From Fluviicola sp. (GTDB lineage Bacteria > Bacteroidota > Bacteroidia > Flavobacteriales_D > Crocinitomicaceae): a stretch of DNA of 64,000 bases. The notes under the pieces are model-generated. The model worked only from the letters and a program-made list of their open reading frames with translations, was not told the origin of the DNA and did no database searches. The stretch lies in the NCBI RefSeq assembly GCF_029266855.1, contig NZ_JAQSWB010000001.1, positions 186,001 to 250,000 of the forward strand, given 5' to 3'. Position 1 is the first letter of the stretch. The number at the start of each line of letters is the position of its first letter. Of the stretch, positions 1 through 9,073 are shown one piece after another. Position numbers and translations under genes: made by a program.

Positions 1-855
1 CTCGATCCTGTGTTCGGGAATGTGCACTTGCTTGTAAAACGGGATGATCTGATACACCCGGAAGTTTCAGGGAATAAATGGCGAAAACTGAAGTACAACA
101 TCGACCTGGTCCTCTTTCAAAAGAAAGATGGGATTTTAACTTTTGGGGGAGCTTACTCGAATCATCTTTTAGCAACAGCCGCAGCCTGTAAGCTTGCCGG
201 ATTGAAATCCATCGGGATAGTTCGGGGTGAAGAGCTGAATGCGGATATCAATGAAAACCTGAAGCACTGCGCAGAATTGGGCATGGACCTGAAATTTGTT
301 TCAAGAGAAGCGTATGATTCCAGGAATGAAAAGTCTGCCCAGGAAACCTGGAAGGAAGAATATCCGTTTTACCTGCTGGTTCCTGAAGGAGGTGCGAATT
401 ACTACGGAATAGTCGGATGCCAGGAAATTTTAAAGGAATTACCGGCTAATATCGATCATTTATTCGTGGCACAGGGAACAACGACAACCAGCTGCGGTTT
501 ACTTGTCGGGATAGAAGAAAACACACAATTGCACGTGGTTCCTGTTTTGAAGGGATTTGATGCAAAGGCGGAGATGAAAAAACAACTTTTCCCGTTTTTA
601 ATTGACGAAGAAACGATAGTGGAACATCTGAACAAGGTAGAAGTACATCCGGATGCACATTTCGGGGGATATGGAAAATGGAATACGGAATTGACAGACT
701 TTATTTCGAAATGCGAGGAGAAATATAAGCTCCCACTGGACAAGATATACACCGGCAAAGCTTTTTACGCTTTGATGGATTGGCTGAAAGCTCAAAAATT
801 TGAAACCCCTCAAACAATTGTTTTCCTTCATACCGGCGGCTTGCAAAACGGTTAG
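1..855 (+). CDS. PLP-dependent ACC deaminase / D-cysteine desulfhydrase family protein (5' end outside window)
   Basis: The reading frame is open from base 1 to the stop at 855, so the N-terminus lies outside the window; the GTG at 10 is not a convincing start. The protein begins in the middle of the family's N-terminal block (DPVFGNVHLLVKRDDL), followed by SGNKWRKLKYN, which carries the lysine that binds pyridoxal phosphate, then GGAYSNH, which grips the substrate carboxylate. The family contains D-cysteine desulfhydrases (D-Cys to pyruvate, H2S and ammonia) and ACC deaminases; sequence alone does not separate them here. At about 285 visible residues it is near the usual full length of about 300. 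Transcription probably ends in the following palindromic intergenic region. Family certain, substrate uncertain. Confidence 0.85.
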   Translation, partial: LDPVFGNVHLLVKRDDLIHPEVSGNKWRKLKYNIDLVLFQKKDGILTFGGAYSNHLLATAAACKLAGLKSIGIVRGEELNADINENLKHCAELGMDLKFVSREAYDSRNEKSAQETWKEEYPFYLLVPEGGANYYGIVGCQEILKELPANIDHLFVAQGTTTTSCGLLVGIEENTQLHVVPVLKGFDAKAEMKKQLFPFLIDEETIVEHLNKVEVHPDAHFGGYGKWNTELTDFISKCEEKYKLPLDKIYTGKAFYALMDWLKAQKFETPQTIVFLHTGGLQNG

Positions 856-866
856 TGTTTTTATTT

Positions 867-1014
867 CCTCCCCCTTAGTCCCCCTCCAAAGGGGGAGTTT
901 TTAATCCTCCCAAAAAAGAGAATTACTTACCTGTAATTTAAAATATCGAAGAACGAATTGATTTTTAAAGATGAATCTTTGATTTCCCCCTTTGGAGGGG
1001 GACTAAGGGGGAGG
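867..1014. repeat. Perfect 30-bp inverted repeat pair between convergent genes
   Basis: Bases 867-896 (CCTCCCCCTTAGTCCCCCTC and on) and 985-1014 are exact reverse complements, separated by 88 bases of AT-rich DNA. Each arm also holds an internal hairpin of the type CCCCCTCCAAAGGGGG. The element fills the gap between two convergent genes. A degenerate relative lies at about 58121-58178. It could act as a bidirectional terminator or be a dispersed palindromic element; no transposase is nearby. Confidence 0.85.
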
Positions 1015-1020
1015 ACTGGG

Positions 1021-1602
1021 TTATTTTAACTGTTTCCCCCAATTCTCCACTTTTCCCAACCACTTCTCCCGCATTTCAGGAGTAGAACCTTTTATAATTC
1101 CGATATAGCTGACTTTTACTGGACTAATTCCACAAAATTGAAGCACGGAACGTTTCAATTGATTCACACTCGGTCTTCTGAAATAAAAGCGGTAAAACCA
1201 GCCCGGTTGATCCAAAGTGGTAATGATATGAGCTGTTTTTCCTTTCAGGAGTTTATCCCACATATGAGAGTTTTCCCTGTATTGAAAAGCAAAGCCCGGT
1301 AGAAACAGGCGGTCGATAAATCCTTTTGTTATTGCCGGGAGTCCGCCCCACCAAACCGGATGGATCCAAACCAAATGATCTGCCCATTGAATGTTTTCCC
1401 AGGCTTTTAGAAGATCGGGTTCCAGCTCGGTTCTTTTCTGGTAACCGAATTGCAGGTTCGGATTGAAATCCAGTTCCGCAATGACAATTTCCCTGATCTC
1501 TGAACCTGTGGATTCTGCACCTTTCCGGTAAGCTTCGGCAATGCCAAAATTGAATGATTCTTTGTTGGGGTGTCCGTTAATGATTAAGATTTTCCTGCTC
1601 AT
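1021..1602 (-). CDS. NAD(P)H dehydrogenase (quinone), flavodoxin-2 fold (KefF/MdaB-like)
   Basis: 193 residues with the Flavodoxin_2 layout: an N-terminal strand and FMN phosphate loop (ILIINGHPNKESFN), then the flavin-contacting block WIHPVWWGGLPAITKGFIDR around residues 99-118. The family is soluble and FMN-dependent and reduces quinones with two electrons, protecting against quinone stress; some members regulate potassium efflux. The gene lies 55 bases downstream of a Crp/Fnr-type regulator on the same strand, which may be co-transcribed and control it. No catalytic residue appears to be missing. Exact electron acceptor unknown. Confidence 0.85.
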   Translation of the reverse strand: MSRKILIINGHPNKESFNFGIAEAYRKGAESTGSEIREIVIAELDFNPNLQFGYQKRTELEPDLLKAWENIQWADHLVWIHPVWWGGLPAITKGFIDRLFLPGFAFQYRENSHMWDKLLKGKTAHIITTLDQPGWFYRFYFRRPSVNQLKRSVLQFCGISPVKVSYIGIIKGSTPEMREKWLGKVENWGKQLK

Positions 1603-1657
1603 ACTAATTGTTTAGAGCAAAGCTAGATTCACCGGTCGTATAAAAAAAGGACATATG

Positions 1658-2230
1658 TCACGAAACGAGTAGTTGTTTCCTGATCCGGCTCAAATGACGT
1701 TGTGTGATTCCTAGATAAGAGGCGAGGTGCTGTACCGATATTTGCCGGATGTATTCCGGTTGCTCTTTGATGAGATTTTCATAGCGTTCCTGGGCGGAAT
1801 CCCGCTGCAGTTGAAACACACGTCCTTCCAGTTCGAGGTATTGCTGTTCGGCTATGATTTTCAAAAAATGGATCCATGCCGGACTTTTCGTTAACAACTG
1901 ATCAATTTGATCTTTAGGGATGACCAATAGTTCCGTATCGGCAAGTGCCTGGATGTATTCCACACTTCCGTTTCCTGTGATGAACGCGGAATATGCTGCA
2001 ACCATTTCACCCGGAAAACGAAAACAATAGGTCATTTCATTGCCATTTGAAGTAACATAGAATGAACGGAAAACGCCAGATTCAACAAATGCTACTTCCG
2101 AACATTTTTCTCCTTCCCGGACAAAATAGCTTCCTTTTTTCAATGTACGTCGTGTAAACAGACGAACAGCTTCCCCGATTTCAGCTTCTGTGAAAAGATT
2201 AAACTGTGCTAAGAATGAGTTTAATTGCAT
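1658..2230 (-). CDS. Crp/Fnr family transcriptional regulator
   Basis: 190 residues. The N-terminal two thirds is a cyclic-nucleotide-binding-like beta-barrel (KGSYFVREGEKCSEVAFVES, then the FPGEMVAAYSAF segment where a Crp phosphate-binding cassette would lie). The C-terminus is a winged helix with the recognition helix region ISVQHLASYLGITQRHLSRI. The canonical cAMP-binding RxS signature is not obvious and there is no N-terminal cysteine set for an Fnr-type Fe-S cluster, so the ligand cannot be named. It precedes the quinone reductase gene on the same strand, its most likely target. Such short regulators are common in Bacteroidota next to oxidoreductases. Confidence 0.85.
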   Translation of the reverse strand: MQLNSFLAQFNLFTEAEIGEAVRLFTRRTLKKGSYFVREGEKCSEVAFVESGVFRSFYVTSNGNEMTYCFRFPGEMVAAYSAFITGNGSVEYIQALADTELLVIPKDQIDQLLTKSPAWIHFLKIIAEQQYLELEGRVFQLQRDSAQERYENLIKEQPEYIRQISVQHLASYLGITQRHLSRIRKQLLVS

Positions 2231-2239
2231 GAAACGAAG

Positions 2240-3343
2240 TTACGTTTTAGATTTGCCGCCTGCAAAACGATTTTTGTAATAAAGTCGAATACGATGCATG
2301 ATACCCCAATATAACGGCATGAGAATAATATATAGAAAAACGGAAAAGAAGGTATAGCCATGATACCTGCCGGCATGTGAGCCAATAATATGATCAATCA
2401 CATCGTAACTATAGCCATAGCCTATCAGAATAATGAACGGCAGGACCAAACTTCCGGAGATTACCAGAAATGAAGCAAGTTGATTTAGCTGTCGTTTTTG
2501 GGTGAACCTAATAAGCATAACATGAAAAACAAAGATCATCAAACCGAAAATTACGGTCATTCCTCGTGGTGAAACCGAAATAAGCATTTCAGCGGAATGG
2601 TTTAACGGCGGTTGGTAGCTTAACTGAATGTAATCGGAAGGGATTTTTGAAAACCTCCAGTAAGCATGTGTTTGAAGGTCCCCGGAATCGGGAGCACCCA
2701 AATTGGAATGGATTTTTTTGATAAAAGCAGAGGCATCTACAACTACATTCAGTGCATGAAATGATTTCCATTGCTTTGCGGGAGATAGAAAATAACGGAA
2801 ACTGTATTCGTTGACCCAATCGTTCTGATTTGTCCAGACTTTACCGGTATATTCTACGTTTATTTTGTGAATTCCAGGTTTCAAGCTGATCTCAAAATAA
2901 AGAAAGTCTGACAGTGGAAAATACCTTCCGCTATTGTAGCTTTCATCGATAAGAATGGATTTGTTCTGGTTTCCATGATTCTTTTTAAAAGAATTGGAAA
3001 AAGAATTGAATTTGACTGAGGTATCTTGCGGTTCAATTGGGATTTTCTTCAATTCAACAGGTTTTCCATCTACCCAAACCCTGAATTTGCCAAGATAATC
3101 CCTTGCATGGAACAATAATGGGATTTGTGTTCCTTCCAATTGATTCCGAATGGTGTACTCGATCTGATAGAAGGCGGTTTTGAAATGTCGATCGATTTTT
3201 ATATGCAGATTCTCATTAAGAACATCCATATCTCTGCTTGAAACAGCTGAGATGGCATGTGTCCCTCTCAGGATGGGAGAAGCCATATTTGCCTTACAAA
3301 AGTTACAGAGCAAGAGAAAAAAAATAAAAAGGTGCTTTGTCAT
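2240..3343 (-). CDS. Secreted/membrane protein of unknown function
   Basis: 367 residues. A signal peptide (MTKHLFIFFLLLCNFCKA) is followed by about 230 extracytoplasmic residues rich in beta-strand patterns. Three hydrophobic segments follow at about residues 262-283, 293-318 and 330-352, and a basic cytoplasmic end (RIRLYYKNRFAGGKSKT). The soluble part has YTIRNQLEGTQIPLLFHARDYLGKFRVWVDG-type text, suggesting an immunoglobulin-like or sandwich fold. It ends 9 bases before the Crp/Fnr gene on the same strand, so the three genes may form one unit. I recognise no family and assign no function. Confidence 0.7.
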   Translation of the reverse strand: MTKHLFIFFLLLCNFCKANMASPILRGTHAISAVSSRDMDVLNENLHIKIDRHFKTAFYQIEYTIRNQLEGTQIPLLFHARDYLGKFRVWVDGKPVELKKIPIEPQDTSVKFNSFSNSFKKNHGNQNKSILIDESYNSGRYFPLSDFLYFEISLKPGIHKINVEYTGKVWTNQNDWVNEYSFRYFLSPAKQWKSFHALNVVVDASAFIKKIHSNLGAPDSGDLQTHAYWRFSKIPSDYIQLSYQPPLNHSAEMLISVSPRGMTVIFGLMIFVFHVMLIRFTQKRQLNQLASFLVISGSLVLPFIILIGYGYSYDVIDHIIGSHAGRYHGYTFFSVFLYIILMPLYWGIMHRIRLYYKNRFAGGKSKT

Positions 3344-3402
3344 TTTATTAATAACGGAATATTTGAGGAAATGGCAAGTACCAGGGAAGAAATTGTGGGA
3401 AA

Positions 3403-4908
3403 TTAATGTTTGATCAATCGTCTACAAGTGTTTTCTCTTTGATTCCCTAAGAAAATAAGCTGGTACACACCTGAAGCAAGATGTCCTAAGGATAAACTGG
3501 TAGTTTCGGATGCCGGGTAGCTTTCAATTAATCTTCCAGAAGCATCTCTCAACTGAATTTCAGTAATAGATTCATCTTCGGAGGAAATTGTTAGTTCATC
3601 CGAAAAAGGATTGGGGTAAATCGAAATCCCTTTCAAATTAGCTGTTTCTACACTCAAGCTCTGACTAATATCGAGATTCACCAGCATGAAATCTGCATCA
3701 GCACTCAATAACCTGGATGAACCTGCAACGAGGATTTGGCCTGTTCCTGAAAGCTTCATTGTTTGCAGGTAATCATTCCCGGTGGAAATATCGGTGGTGA
3801 AAGTGCCCGTTCCATTGAAACTATTGTCCAAACTTCCATCCGCGTTCAGGCGGGTAATTGAAAAGCCATAATTGTATTCGCTGATTTCCTGGCTACCCCC
3901 GATCAGGAATTTTCCGTCCGCCTGAAGTTCCAGGTCGGCAAATGGATAGGAGTGGTTCAGGATTCCGTTTGTTCCAAACGAGTTATCTAAACTTCCGTCC
4001 GGATTGATTTTGATGATGAGAGATGTTGCCGAATAACCGGAAAGAATAATTTTCCCATTGTCAGTTTCTTTGGCCCCAGACAGGAATTCCGTAACGGAAG
4101 GAAATGTATTGTGCAGATCCATGATGACTTTTCCATTTTGACCGAAACCAGGAACGAAATCCCCATTCAAATCAATTTTGCAATAAGTAAGTTTTGAATT
4201 ATTGAAGTCATTCCCGTCGTATCCGACACAAATAACCAACTGGTCACTTAACAGGATGGCTTCCCAGAGAATCATCGTATAAGAGGCATCTGAGAGAAAT
4301 ACCGAACCGTTGGTTCCGAAGGAAGAATCGAGGACCCCATTTGGATCGATCCTGCTGATTGTGCCCGTTCCGTAACTGTTTCCTGCCAATAGAACAGAGC
4401 CATCTCCCAGGATAATCATTGAAACAATGTGGCTATCCGAATGCGGCAGTCTGAAGACACCATTGATAGCGAAACTGCTGTCCAAATCGCCATTTGTATT
4501 AAAACGCGCAACAAAGGAGTTATAATCTCCCGGACCACTTTGTGATGGCCCCAGATAGACAGACCCGGAGACCAGTATCTTTCCGTCTGCCTGTAATTTG
4601 ATATCTAAAGGAAATTCCGAATAATCAATTGGAGTAGAAACTATTCCGTTTGTCCCGAAATTCGCCGCGATTGCACCTGTGTTTGTGTGTTTTGTAATTG
4701 TCAGACGGTAAATTCCGCTACCCCCACTTTCAATGCTATATCCCGCGCTAAAAATGTTTCCATCCGGATCAACTGCTATACTGTTAATTTCTGTGGTGTT
4801 CGGTGTTATGACAATCCCGCCATTTCCGAAATTAGAATCCAGGTTCACGTTTTGCCCGAAAACAGGGATGGAAAGTAAAATAAAGGAAAGTGTACTGATT
4901 CGTTTCAT
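3403..4908 (-). CDS. Delta-60 repeat T9SS-secreted protein (copy 1)
   Basis: 501 residues from ATG 4908, chosen because it opens a clear signal peptide (MKRISTLSFILLSIPVFGQ); a longer frame to 5049 has no signal. The body is made of about seven delta-60 repeats, each with the marks 'DGKILVSGS' and 'LDSSFGTNG', expected to form a beta-propeller. The last 70 or so residues are a T9SS type A sorting domain (YPNPFSDELTIS ... GVYQLIF ... KRLIKH-like). It is therefore likely exported through the outer membrane and attached to, or shed from, the surface. The next gene upstream is a close paralogue in the same orientation, so a tandem duplication is likely. Ligand unknown. Confidence 0.9.
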   Translation of the reverse strand: MKRISTLSFILLSIPVFGQNVNLDSNFGNGGIVITPNTTEINSIAVDPDGNIFSAGYSIESGGSGIYRLTITKHTNTGAIAANFGTNGIVSTPIDYSEFPLDIKLQADGKILVSGSVYLGPSQSGPGDYNSFVARFNTNGDLDSSFAINGVFRLPHSDSHIVSMIILGDGSVLLAGNSYGTGTISRIDPNGVLDSSFGTNGSVFLSDASYTMILWEAILLSDQLVICVGYDGNDFNNSKLTYCKIDLNGDFVPGFGQNGKVIMDLHNTFPSVTEFLSGAKETDNGKIILSGYSATSLIIKINPDGSLDNSFGTNGILNHSYPFADLELQADGKFLIGGSQEISEYNYGFSITRLNADGSLDNSFNGTGTFTTDISTGNDYLQTMKLSGTGQILVAGSSRLLSADADFMLVNLDISQSLSVETANLKGISIYPNPFSDELTISSEDESITEIQLRDASGRLIESYPASETTSLSLGHLASGVYQLIFLGNQRENTCRRLIKH

Positions 4909-5306
4909 ATTGTAATACTCATTGTGTATTCGTAATACAATTGAACAAGCGAAGAGGTTGTCTGTTAAGGTGAAAAAAAGAATAGGTTCACGATGCTTCG
5001 GAGCATATGTATTATTCGCACCCAAACCTTTTCTACGATACAAAAACAATTATTTTACGGCAAATACGCAAATGTTTGAGGCGCTTACCAGTAGCCTCCG
5101 TATCTCATAAACAGTACTAATCATTGCTTATTTGGTCCAAAAGCGAGTGTCCGCCGCGGCGGAAGCCAATAATTTGTGAATTTGTGGTAGAAAATTAAGT
5201 CTGGGTGTGATCCCGATAACTATCGGGAGTTATTAATTCCCGATGCTTCGCGGACTCACATGCGCGAGAGCCCGCTTGCCTCGCGAACCTATATTCTTCT
5301 GATGAT
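4909..5306. other. Gene-free 398-base region with short palindromes
   Basis: No coding frame with a plausible start is present. It contains a 14-bp perfect palindrome TCCGCCGCGGCGGA (5150-5163), much richer in GC than its surroundings, and the imperfect palindrome CCCGATAACTATCGGG (5212-5227), related to the palindrome at 58079-58098. The part next to the gene ending at 5307 is unusually GC-rich (5238-5287). It would serve as 3' UTR of the upstream paralogue and promoter region of the downstream one. Confidence 0.6.
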
Positions 5307-6809
5307 TTATTGTTTGATCAATTTTTTGCTGATGCGTTCCTGTGCATCATTAACGAAAATTACCTGATACAACCCTGCAGGAAGGTGTGCTAAAGACAAA
5401 CTGGTGTGTTTTTCCGGGACATGACTTGAAATCAGTCTGCCTGATGCGTCAGTTAATTGAATGCTTGTAATGGATTCATCGGAAACCGAAATAGTCAGTT
5501 CATCGGAAACGGGGTTCGGGTAAAGCGTAACCTTGTCTGATTGATTGGTTTGTAAGTTCAATGACTGGCTCATGTCAATTTCCGTCAGCAGGAAATCAGA
5601 AGTATTTTGTATAAAATCCGTTTTACCGCCTACAAGCAAGCGATCCGGAGCTGTTAATATCATGCACCCCATGGTTTCGAAACCGGTTGAAAAATCGCAT
5701 TCAAATGAACCTGTTGTGTTAAAACTATTGTCTATAGTTCCATCTGTATTGAATCTTGAAATCACAATTCCCCAATTAAATTGTGCAAACTCCCTGCTTC
5801 CCCCGATCAGTATTTTCCCATTGGGTTGAACCACCATGTCCATATAAGGAAGTGAATGAACCAGGATACCGTTTGTTGCAAAGGTACTATCCAGTGTTCC
5901 ATCTGCCTTAAGTCGGATAAGTGCTTTGCTAATTGTTTCTCCAGCCAGAACAATTCTGCCATCGGGTAATTCCTGTGCTTTTGAAACCGTTTCCAAAGAA
6001 TTCGGATCGCTGGAAAAATCAATTGTTGTGATTCCGTTTTGCCCGAAAGAAGTAATAAGATCTCCTGAAGCGTCTGTTTTTATGCAGGTGAACTTAGGGT
6101 TGGAAAGACCGGTATCACCCAATCCGTATGATAAAATGGAACCATCGTTTAGGCGGATTGATCCAGAATTGAAGAAAAAGAATGTGCTTTGATCACTCAA
6201 TGCACGGTAGCCATTGGTTCCGAATGAAGAATCCAGCATTCCGGCAGAAGTCAGTTTGGTCATGTAAGTGATATTATCGGAATAGCCGATCAAACGCAGG
6301 GACTCGTCACTTTGTACAATGATCGAACTAAATTCACTCTGGTTGTAATCTGTTACCCGAAAAATTCCGTTTGTAGCAAAACTGGAGTCAATGACCCCAT
6401 TCGGGTGGTAGCGGACAACGAATGCATGGAGGATCGGTACTCCCGGACCTGAATCTGACCCTGTATAGGTTGACCCGGAAACCAGTATTTTCCCATCGGC
6501 CTGTAATTGGATGTCACGTACTTCATCTGCCACACTAATGGCCGTAAATGCAATTCCATTACTTCCGAATGTGAGGTCTTGTATTCCACCTGCATCGTGT
6601 TTTGTCAATACAATGTTAGATCCTCCTGAAACGGATTTATTTCCTGCACTGATGATACTGCCATCGGGATTCAAAGCAATTTTCCTGACCGATGTAGTGT
6701 TTTCAACATAGGTAAAACCCTCGTAGCCGAATTGACCGTTCAGAGTAATATTCTGGGCTGAGGCAGCTAAGCAGCAAAAAAAAGCAATGGGAGTAATAAT
6801 GGTTCTCAT
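5307..6809 (-). CDS. Delta-60 repeat T9SS-secreted protein (copy 2)
   Basis: 500 residues. Signal peptide MRTIITPIAFFCCLAASAQ, then delta-60 repeats (ADGKILVSGSTY, LDSSFGTNGYRAL, NGKILIGGSREF, IDNSFNTTGSF), and a C-terminal T9SS sorting domain beginning LYPNPVSDELTISVSDES and ending KKLIKQ. It matches its downstream neighbour almost domain for domain, including the sequence DESIT.IQL.DASGRLI in the sorting domain, so the two arose by tandem duplication. A 7-bp inverted repeat at 6819-6836 sits just upstream of the start. Surface beta-propeller of unknown ligand. Confidence 0.9.
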   Translation of the reverse strand: MRTIITPIAFFCCLAASAQNITLNGQFGYEGFTYVENTTSVRKIALNPDGSIISAGNKSVSGGSNIVLTKHDAGGIQDLTFGSNGIAFTAISVADEVRDIQLQADGKILVSGSTYTGSDSGPGVPILHAFVVRYHPNGVIDSSFATNGIFRVTDYNQSEFSSIIVQSDESLRLIGYSDNITYMTKLTSAGMLDSSFGTNGYRALSDQSTFFFFNSGSIRLNDGSILSYGLGDTGLSNPKFTCIKTDASGDLITSFGQNGITTIDFSSDPNSLETVSKAQELPDGRIVLAGETISKALIRLKADGTLDSTFATNGILVHSLPYMDMVVQPNGKILIGGSREFAQFNWGIVISRFNTDGTIDNSFNTTGSFECDFSTGFETMGCMILTAPDRLLVGGKTDFIQNTSDFLLTEIDMSQSLNLQTNQSDKVTLYPNPVSDELTISVSDESITSIQLTDASGRLISSHVPEKHTSLSLAHLPAGLYQVIFVNDAQERISKKLIKQ

Positions 6810-6818
6810 AAATTAAGG

Positions 6819-6836
6819 TTTGTGTTATGACACAAA
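6819..6836. promoter_or_regulatory. Inverted repeat TTTGTGT-N4-ACACAAA upstream of delta-60 copy 2
   Basis: Two perfect 7-bp arms separated by four bases, starting 10 bases before the start codon of the gene ending at 5307. It could be an operator or a hairpin at the mRNA 5' end. No homologous copy was seen upstream of the paralogue. Confidence 0.35.
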
Positions 6837-6872
6837 GAACGACGCAAAGCCGGATTCGGTTGGGTTGAAAAC

Positions 6873-6913
6873 AAAAAATCCCGAAGCAGATGTTTCCATC
6901 GCTTCAGGATTTT
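6873..6913 (-). terminator. Intrinsic terminator of the M16 pair
   Basis: On the minus strand a 13-bp stem (arms 6901-6913 and 6875-6887, one G-T pair) is followed by a run of six T. It lies about 70 bases beyond the stop at 6983. A second perfect hairpin, GATCAGCC-N2-GGCTGATC (6963-6980), directly follows the stop but has no T-run. Confidence 0.8.
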
Positions 6914-6982
6914 CTATTTCACATTGAATACTGTGTTAACTGTGCTAACGCTTGTTTGAATCGATCAGCCGTGGCTGATCTC

Positions 6983-9061
6983 TTACTCAAACAATGTTTT
7001 ATCTACTTCCGTATTGAATTCAATCGATTTAACAACTCCCGAAAGCGTCATTTCACCCATTACCTGGGTTAATTTGTGCGCAAACATAAAACCATTCACA
7101 TCTTTGTAATCATCATACAAAATGGTAGATTCCATAGTTTCTTCGCCTTGCTTTGTGATAGAAACCGTTTTGAATTTCATATTTGTAGCGACATCGAAGT
7201 AATCAAAGGCTTCTTTTTCACCATCGTTTGTAGTCAATACATAATAATCTTTTCCACTGATCGTTTCGATTCCCTTGATTTCGTATTTCATTCCCGAAGT
7301 TTTGTAGTTTACTTCAGGGAACAAACCTTCGCCTTTTTTCTTAGCAGCCAGTTCTTCGGCAGACATAGCCTCTTTTCCGGTTTGCATATTCATTTCAGAA
7401 CCTTTTGTCCCGTCGTAATACGAACTTTGGAAAACCATTCCCTGAGCTTCAATTTTCATTGCTTCTTTATTCGGAGCAACGAAAGCATCCGTCATGGTGA
7501 TCACCACCGGGATCTGAGCAGAAGAAAGTTCGATCTTTTTAACGACAGATTTCACCTTTTTCATTTTTTTAGCCAAATCCTTTGCTGAAGCTGTTTTTGT
7601 AACGGTGTTGATATATCTTTCGATCAACTGATCGGCAGTGATATCCGCTTTCTTCATTTCTTTTACAGGATTTCCGAACGGATCTAATTTTTCAATCACA
7701 CCGTCACTGTCGAATGCCTTCAGTTTCGGAAGAATATCTTCGTTACCTACAACAACGATATTGAATCCGTTTTTGAAATATTTCTGAGCCACTGTCAACA
7801 CATCGTCTTTTGAAATTGCATCCAGGCGTTTCAAATAAGTTTGGTAATAATCTGCAGGCAGGTTATCGCGGATGATATTCAAAGCGAAACGCGCAACAGT
7901 TTGCGGTCTTTCCAATGAGCGGGCAAAGCTTCCTGCCATTGCTGATTTCGCCAGGTTTAATTCATCATCTGTTACATAGCTGTCACTGATTTTTGTGATC
8001 TCGGACAATAATTCTGTGATCGCAGAATCCGTTACTTCATTTCTAAAGCTTCCGGATGTTCCGAACCAGCTTCCGTCTCTTGTAACTTCAAAAGAAGTAT
8101 AAGCACCGTAGGTGTATGCTTTATCTTCACGCAAATTCTGCATGATACGCGCTCCGAAAGATCCGCCGCCCAAAATGCTGTTCATTACATTCAAAGCAAT
8201 TTGATCCGAAGCTCCCGGTTTCATTTCAATCGGGAAAGTAATAGAGATCACAGATTGCACAGCTCCCGGTTTGTTCACAAAGATCACGCGGTTTCCTTTT
8301 GCTTTTAATCCGCTTCCGAAATCTTCTTTGTACGCCGGAGCACCTTTCCAGTTTCCGAAATACTTCTCAGCCAGTTTCATTGCGTTGTCTTTTGTAATAT
8401 CACCTACAATAACAAGGTATGCCCCGTTCGGAGTAAATACTTGTTTGTAGTTGTTTTTCACATCGTCCAAACTGATTGCTGCCAAAGAAGCCTCATCCAT
8501 TACTCCACCAAGCGGGTGGTTCGGGAAATCGACCTTCATTTCGGCATTTGAAGCCATGGTATTTGGATCTGATTTCGCAGATAATAAGCCCGATTCGTTT
8601 TGTTTCTTGATACGCTCAAATTCACTTTGCGGGAAAGCCGGGTTCATCGCTACATCCTGCATGATGTCCAAGCCGTTTTCCATGTGTTTTGTTAAACAAG
8701 AAAAATAGATAGAACTTCCGTCAGCACTTAAAGATGCTCCCATGTTATCTACTTCTTTGTCCAATACATCTTTGGAACGCTTTGCAGTTCCGGAAGTAAG
8801 CAATTGCCCCATCATATTGTTTGTTCCTGCTTTAGAACCTTCAATCATCGGTGAAGCTCCCATTGTAAGCGAAAAAGAAACGCGGGGTAGTTTATGGTTT
8901 TCAGAAAGGATCACAGTGATTCCGTTACTCAATTTGAAAACCTCTGAGTTTTTAATATTAATAGTTGGTGCTGCAGCTGCAGCCGGTCTTACAGAACGAT
9001 CAATTTGTCCGTAAACCCCTGTGAATGCTGTTAAAGCAACAAGTGTAATTAACTTTTTCAT
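6983..9061 (-). CDS. M16 family peptidase-like protein, non-catalytic partner with extra C-terminal domain
   Basis: 692 residues with a signal peptide (MKKLITLVALTAFTGVYG). Residues of about 35-460 match two M16 (pitrilysin/insulinase) domains. The zinc motif HxxEH expected at the end of the first helix is replaced by GTNNMMGQLLTSG, so this subunit cannot bind zinc in the usual way. Residues of about 490-692 form an additional beta-rich domain (reaching KMKFKTVSITKQGEETMES) that I cannot name. The gene lies 12 bases after an M16 gene with an intact motif. This is the catalytic/non-catalytic pairing seen in mitochondrial processing peptidase and in many bacterial M16B pairs, so a periplasmic heterodimer is likely. 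Confidence 0.88.
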   Translation of the reverse strand: MKKLITLVALTAFTGVYGQIDRSVRPAAAAAPTINIKNSEVFKLSNGITVILSENHKLPRVSFSLTMGASPMIEGSKAGTNNMMGQLLTSGTAKRSKDVLDKEVDNMGASLSADGSSIYFSCLTKHMENGLDIMQDVAMNPAFPQSEFERIKKQNESGLLSAKSDPNTMASNAEMKVDFPNHPLGGVMDEASLAAISLDDVKNNYKQVFTPNGAYLVIVGDITKDNAMKLAEKYFGNWKGAPAYKEDFGSGLKAKGNRVIFVNKPGAVQSVISITFPIEMKPGASDQIALNVMNSILGGGSFGARIMQNLREDKAYTYGAYTSFEVTRDGSWFGTSGSFRNEVTDSAITELLSEITKISDSYVTDDELNLAKSAMAGSFARSLERPQTVARFALNIIRDNLPADYYQTYLKRLDAISKDDVLTVAQKYFKNGFNIVVVGNEDILPKLKAFDSDGVIEKLDPFGNPVKEMKKADITADQLIERYINTVTKTASAKDLAKKMKKVKSVVKKIELSSAQIPVVITMTDAFVAPNKEAMKIEAQGMVFQSSYYDGTKGSEMNMQTGKEAMSAEELAAKKKGEGLFPEVNYKTSGMKYEIKGIETISGKDYYVLTTNDGEKEAFDYFDVATNMKFKTVSITKQGEETMESTILYDDYKDVNGFMFAHKLTQVMGEMTLSGVVKSIEFNTEVDKTLFE

Positions 9062-9073
9062 GACGCTGTTCTG

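Noticed and set aside
7076-7588. 170-codon frame on the plus strand inside the M16 partner gene
   Set aside because: It is antisense to a clear coding gene, rich in Phe/Cys/His as antisense frames usually are, and has no recognisable domain or signal.
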